A stretch of 8,592 nucleotides of DNA from DAMCZI01 sp032095175 (lineage in GTDB: Bacteria; Bacillota; Clostridia; Clostridiales; Caloramatoraceae): assembly GCA_032095175.1 (NCBI GenBank), contig DAMCZI010000082.1, positions 1-8,592 of the forward strand, given 5' to 3'. Positions 5,340-8,592 of the stretch are shown one piece after another. Each line of letters starts with the position of its first letter. Positions within the stretch are counted from its first letter, which is position 1. Both the position numbers and the translations under genes were made by a program. The notes beneath the pieces are model-generated. The model ran no database searches. It was not told the DNA's origin and saw nothing but the letters and a program-made list of their open reading frames with translations.

Positions 5340-7654
5340 TTGAATTATCCCTTGAATATATTCTTATTAATGCATTTTCAAATTCCGATACCTGCCCAGT
5401 TTCTGATTTTGTATTAAGAAAGTTAACACTTCTATAGCTATTGAAAAATCCACTTCCAACTAAATTTTTTAGTGTTTCTATATCTCCATAAAAATACTCC
5501 ATGAGAAGAGGAATTATCTTATAATACCATACATTATATAGATCACTTAGATTAACTATATTCATAAAGTAAGCATGTCCTATTCTATGGTCCCTATCCA
5601 ACTTTATAGAAATATTTTCATTCAATTTTCCAAGTAGCTTAGCTAAATCAACCCTTCCATTAACCTTTGGACTTGGAATAACATCTGGATTGTTAAATAT
5701 CTCAATATTAGGCTCTATTTCTACAAATGAAAATCTTCTTCTTAATGCAGTATCTAATAATGCAATGGATCTGTCTGCTGTATTCATAGTACCGATAATG
5801 TACAAATTCTCTGGTAGTGTAAATGGTTTCTTTGAATAGGGTAATGTGCAACTTAATCTACCTCTTTTATCTCCTTCAATTAGTGTAATTAGCTCCCCAA
5901 ATATCTTGGAAATATTACCTCTATTAATTTCATCAATTATAAGATAATATGGTAAAGCCTTTCTTTCATTTTGCTGAGGTCTATTCATATCAGCTTCATC
6001 AATTATTAGCTTTTTTAAATCTGAAAAATTAAATCTATCTAATGGATAAACTGACTTTAATGTAAGTCTAGTACGCCCATTAAGATCATATATATCTTTA
6101 GGTTCCTCAAAATGCTTTATCCATTCTACTTTTCTTCTTCTAGGATATTCATTTCCCTTTCTAAATTCATATTGGCCTTTAATAACTACAACATCTCTTA
6201 TTGTCTTTGGCCCATCATATATTAAAGCCACATCTCCAATATTCATTTCATTTATAAAGTTATTAATAGAACTTGCTGCACTATATGGTTCTCCATCACC
6301 ATCTTCACGTTTATCTTTAAGCATTTTAAAAATTTCATCGTGACTCATCCCCTCAAGGGATTGATCTTTAAGAAATCCCAATGCAATTTCATTATTATCC
6401 CTACAATCCTGATATATATATTCTTTCTTATTTCTAACACCTAGAGATACCTTCCATATTGTGCTGGAATCTGTTATTAATTCACTCCCCTTAAGTTCAG
6501 TATCTGACTTTAAGGTTTGCATAGATGCCATATTTGCCATTTGTTTCAATATTCCATCCTCTATGCAATATTGAAGCCCACCACTTTGTCCATTGCTATC
6601 TTCACTATTTAAATTAGGTCTAATTCCTTCAATAAACTCTTCATAGGAGTAAGCTTGGTGAAATGTAATAAATTTCGCCCTTCCCTCATTTTCTACCTGC
6701 TTAAATGGAATAGCTTGTCCATTGTTTAGTTTTTCATATGCTTCAACTATTTTTTGAGTTGAATATGTTTTTCCTGTACCAGGAGGTCCATATAAAATTA
6801 AATTAGGATTAAAGCTAAGTAATTCTGCAAATCTTTCATATTGAGAAAGTTCATCTATATCTCCATCTTCAGAAGGTAATTCAATAGGAGTTTTAGATGG
6901 GGCACTCCTTTTTCTACTCACCAGCATGTTATCATAAAGTGCAATGGGATTATCTACAACAAACATTCCCGAATCACTTAAATCTTTTAATACACTTTGA
7001 AGGTAAGTAAGCTTATTCTTTGCATTATCCTGCTTTGCATACATGATAAGCTCATGAATAGTATATTTTTGCTCATTCTTTACATCATATAATTCCATAA
7101 GTGTTTTATACTCTTATAAAGTACCATCCATGAATATTTTAATGCCAGTTATTCTTGCCTCCTTAATATTATCTATACTAACTAAAACATCATAATTATC
7201 AAGGTTTATTTTAGTGTTCTCTAAAGCTATATACATATTTCTAATGTTATTCTTAAATTCAATATTTGAATATTCCGGGCAACCCTTTGAAACACTTATT
7301 TTATGAAATCCACAATTTTTAACAGCCTTTGAACTCTTATTTAAAATATTTAAATCCTGTTCAAAATATTTATATCTAGTAAATTCATCTGCTAAGTTAA
7401 TAGACTGCTTGTATTCTTTAACCAAATCAAAAAATACAACCCCTGGATCTTCCGGATTAATTTTTTTTTGCATATTGCCATATTCTCTAACTTTCCATAA
7501 AGCAAATACTTTTCCATTATGTATTGGAAAAACATAATCTCCTGGCTTTATTCCTCCATACCAAACATTTCCCTCAGAACCTGCAGCATAGAATCTTTCA
7601 TTTACCTGTTCAGGGTTTTTTAGGGCCGAATTTTCCAAAGTATAAATCTGGCAT
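5332..7654 (-). pseudogene. mcrB: mcrB-like AAA+ GTPase, broken by a frameshift and an in-frame stop
   Basis: Two pieces of one former gene. The start at ATG 7654 has AGGAGG (7662-7667) and reads MPDLYFGKFGPKK, then TGA. A one-base shift in the A6 run (7616-7621) continues into NPEQVNERFYAAG and on to TAA 7114-7116. The same frame carries on (EYKTL) into the 588-residue piece from ATG 7098 to 5332. Removing one A gives 2322 nt, exactly 773 residues plus stop with a single internal TAA. The first part has a PUA/EVE-like segment (VWYGGIKPGDYVFPIHNGK). The second part has Walker A GPPGTGKT (104-111), Walker B YYLIIDE with INRGN (384-395), the McrB-type MNTAD (438-442) and an arginine finger region LRRRF. 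An extra EVE-like domain (about 214-354) lies between Walker A and B. McrB binds modified DNA and drives McrC by GTP hydrolysis. The 588-residue piece could still be translated. Confidence 0.82.
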
Positions 7655-7719
7655 ATTAAATCCTCCTATACTAATCAAAAGACTATATATTACGCATTAA
7701 ATAATCATTATCTATCTCT

Positions 7720-7749
7720 ATTTTAAAATAAAACATAATATAATTCCAA
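7720..7749 (-). promoter_or_regulatory. weak candidate promoter upstream of mcrB-like gene
   Basis: TTGGAA (7744-7749) and TAAAAT (7720-7725) on the minus strand are 18 bp apart, about 66 bp upstream of the mcrB ATG. It overlaps the end of the upstream coding region. In such AT-rich sequence matches of this quality occur by chance, so it is only a candidate; read-through from upstream is equally possible. Confidence 0.25.
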
Positions 7750-7767
7750 AAGCATTAAGCGCTATAA

Positions 7768-7800
7768 CAATGTTAAAGTATTTATTATGCTTTAACATTG
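7768..7800. repeat. perfect 11-bp inverted repeat inside the coiled-coil gene
   Basis: CAATGTTAAAG (7768-7778) and CTTTAACATTG (7790-7800) pair perfectly around 11 bases. It lies within the 3' coding part just before the membrane-helix codons. No U-tract follows, so it is not an obvious terminator. It could be an operator for the mcrB gene downstream or have no role. Confidence 0.5.
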
Positions 7801-8206
7801 CTTGAGAAATACTACTAATCTTACTATCAGCCTCTCCAAATCTCTCTTTCACATTGTTATGCAGCTCCAAAAAAACTTTTTATCAAATGAATTCTGAAAA
7901 GTCCTCTCTATCTGAGCTTCTTCCACCCTGATATCTATTTGTGTGTCTAACCTGTTCATCCTTAAGCTTCTGCTTATATAGTCCAGTGCATACTTATAAC
8001 GCTTAGAGTTCTCTCTACCTAGTACTGCAACATTACTTTTAATGCTTTCTAAACTTTTTTCTATCGGAATTGCTTTACTCTCAAAGTCTTCTTCCATCTT
8101 CATGTAACTTTTATTTGTTGTTGCTATCTGCCGGTATAGTATTCATATCCCTTTTATGGTTATAACTACCACATTTGTATCTGCAGTTATTTCTTCAAAT
8201 TAATCT

Positions 8207-8236
8207 ATTGTATCATTTAATTGGTTTCCAATACAA
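8207..8236 (-). promoter_or_regulatory. candidate promoter for the coiled-coil gene
   Basis: On the minus strand TTGTAT (8231-8236) and TACAAT (8207-8212) are 18 bp apart, with TG one base before the -10. It sits in the 160-bp gap after the Shedu-like remnant, about 100 bp upstream of the ATG at 8103. It is the best match in this gap, but the -35 is only moderate. Confidence 0.35.
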
Positions 8237-8262
8237 AAAATAACGAATTGGGGTTGTCTATT

Positions 8263-8486
8263 TTACTGGTGAAAAGATAAATTTATATGATTATAATCAT
8301 ATATTCGACTTTTCATCTCACTTAATAGTTCATCATAATTAATTAATTTTATATTATCCTGATTAGTGCTAACTAAGTGCCTCCATTGTGAATGATTAAT
8401 TTGTGGCTTTTTACCAATAACAAGGTTTAATGTAGGCTCGTAGTATATAATTCCCTCTTTTTCAAATTTTCTTTTTACCTCATCCT
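8263..8486 (-). pseudogene. C-terminal remnant of a Shedu-like (DUF4263) nuclease
   Basis: The open frame runs to TAA at 8263-8265. About 74 native codons begin at QDEVKRKFEKEGI; the N-terminal 20 residues of the open frame (MSIVNKAWSLSF...) are read from the GC-rich repeat and are not part of the gene. The segment YYEPTLNLVIGKKPQ, then WRHLV and IKLINYDELLSEMKSR matches the expected end of DUF4263 proteins: a PxxxLxIG strand, a helix with R-x-L, and a (T/N)YDELL helix, as known for Shedu SduA. Shedu is a single-protein anti-phage system with a PD-(D/E)xK-type nuclease; its catalytic part is missing here. Identification rests on pattern memory from a short piece. Confidence 0.55.
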
Positions 8487-8592
8487 GGAGGTGCCTGACC
8501 CCATAGCATGAGAACGACAGCGACCATGCTTTATTAACTATCGACAATTATTTTCTTTTTTTGCTGGAGCGAGTAGACACGGGGATTTCTCC
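8487..8592. repeat. GC-rich hairpin element, copy C, running off the window end
   Basis: 8487-8531 (GGAGGTGCCTGACCCCATAG core, CATGCTT end) matches 4874-4918, and 8534-8565 is identical to 4933-4964; about 12 bases of the spacer between them are absent here. Beyond 8565 the sequence (GGAGCGAGTAGACACGGGG) differs from the second unit of copy B, so the element is either longer or recombined. Its inner edge is exactly where the Shedu-like reading begins. The TGCCTGACCCC foot recalls the GGTGCCTGACACC-type palindromes that I remember from Bacillus-group genomes; this is recollection, not a search result. Confidence 0.6.

Larger units (their letters stand above)
7718..8103 (-). pseudogene. coiled-coil protein with C-terminal membrane anchor, one-base frameshift
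   Basis: ATG at 8103 opens 84 residues (MKMEEDFESKAIPIEKSLES...). The frame is lost at the A7 run 7869-7875, and the continuation one frame over reads LELHNNVKERFGEADSK, then SISQAMLKHNKYFNIVI and a hydrophobic tail ending CFILK at TAG 7718-7720. Adding one T to the minus-strand T7 run gives 387 nt, exactly 128 residues. The restored protein is a charged, helix-rich rod ending in a single C-terminal membrane helix with a lysine at the end, a topology like many tail-anchored sensors. It lies 63 bp upstream of mcrB on the same strand and might have belonged to that operon. The ribosome binding site is poor. I do not recognise the family. Confidence 0.55.

Noticed and set aside
7114..7638. A separate gene starting at TTG 7638
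   Set aside because: The ATG at 7654 with AGGAGG and a one-base repair gives a better start, and the frame continues into the AAA+ part.
8487..8547. N-terminal residues and start of the Shedu-like frame
   Set aside because: They are read from the repeat copy; homology begins only after its edge.
1..8592. CRISPR arrays, tRNA or rRNA genes, known riboswitches
   Set aside because: No regularly spaced repeats, cloverleaf features or familiar conserved RNA motifs were seen on either strand.

Overview
The window is very AT-rich, with short AT-rich intergenic gaps, strong AGGAGG-type ribosome binding sites, TTG starts and Clostridium-like protein sequences. It most likely comes from a low-GC Firmicute of the class Clostridia; no single gene fixes the species. 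Nearly every gene reads on the minus strand, so the window is best read from right to left. It looks like an accessory (genomic-island) region: one intact natural-product cassette beside a row of broken defence and mobile-element genes.

Left part (108-3330, minus strand): a compact and apparently intact RiPP-type cassette. A 40-residue precursor-like peptide (3094-3216) with its own promoter is followed by a PqqD-like/radical SAM/SPASM-type maturase (1748-3013) and an ABC transporter-ATPase without a peptidase domain (108-1751). Two 64-bp direct repeats, 337 bp apart, each with a perfect 12-bp hairpin, flank the precursor and its promoter. The peptide matches no RiPP family that I can name with confidence.

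Middle part (3440-4890): a junkyard of remnants. It holds a nonsense-interrupted small coiled-coil gene of the kind carried by clostridial conjugative elements, two convergent related small genes meeting at a nested palindrome, a possible small two-helix membrane protein, and the C-terminal end of a DUF3427-type helicase.

Right part (4874-8592, minus strand): a decayed McrBC restriction system. McrB is split by a one-base homopolymer frameshift and an in-frame TAA. McrC keeps only about 111 N-terminal residues. Upstream lie a frameshifted coiled-coil/membrane-anchor gene and the C-terminal end of a Shedu-like (DUF4263) nuclease. McrC, the helicase remnant and the Shedu remnant all stop abruptly at copies of a GC-rich, hairpin-forming repeat (39-79, 4874-5007, 8487-8592). 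This suggests that repeat insertion or repeat-mediated deletion dismantled the defence genes.

Four reading-frame breaks fall in homopolymers and are each repaired by a single base. Biological decay, phase variation and homopolymer sequencing error all remain open for these.
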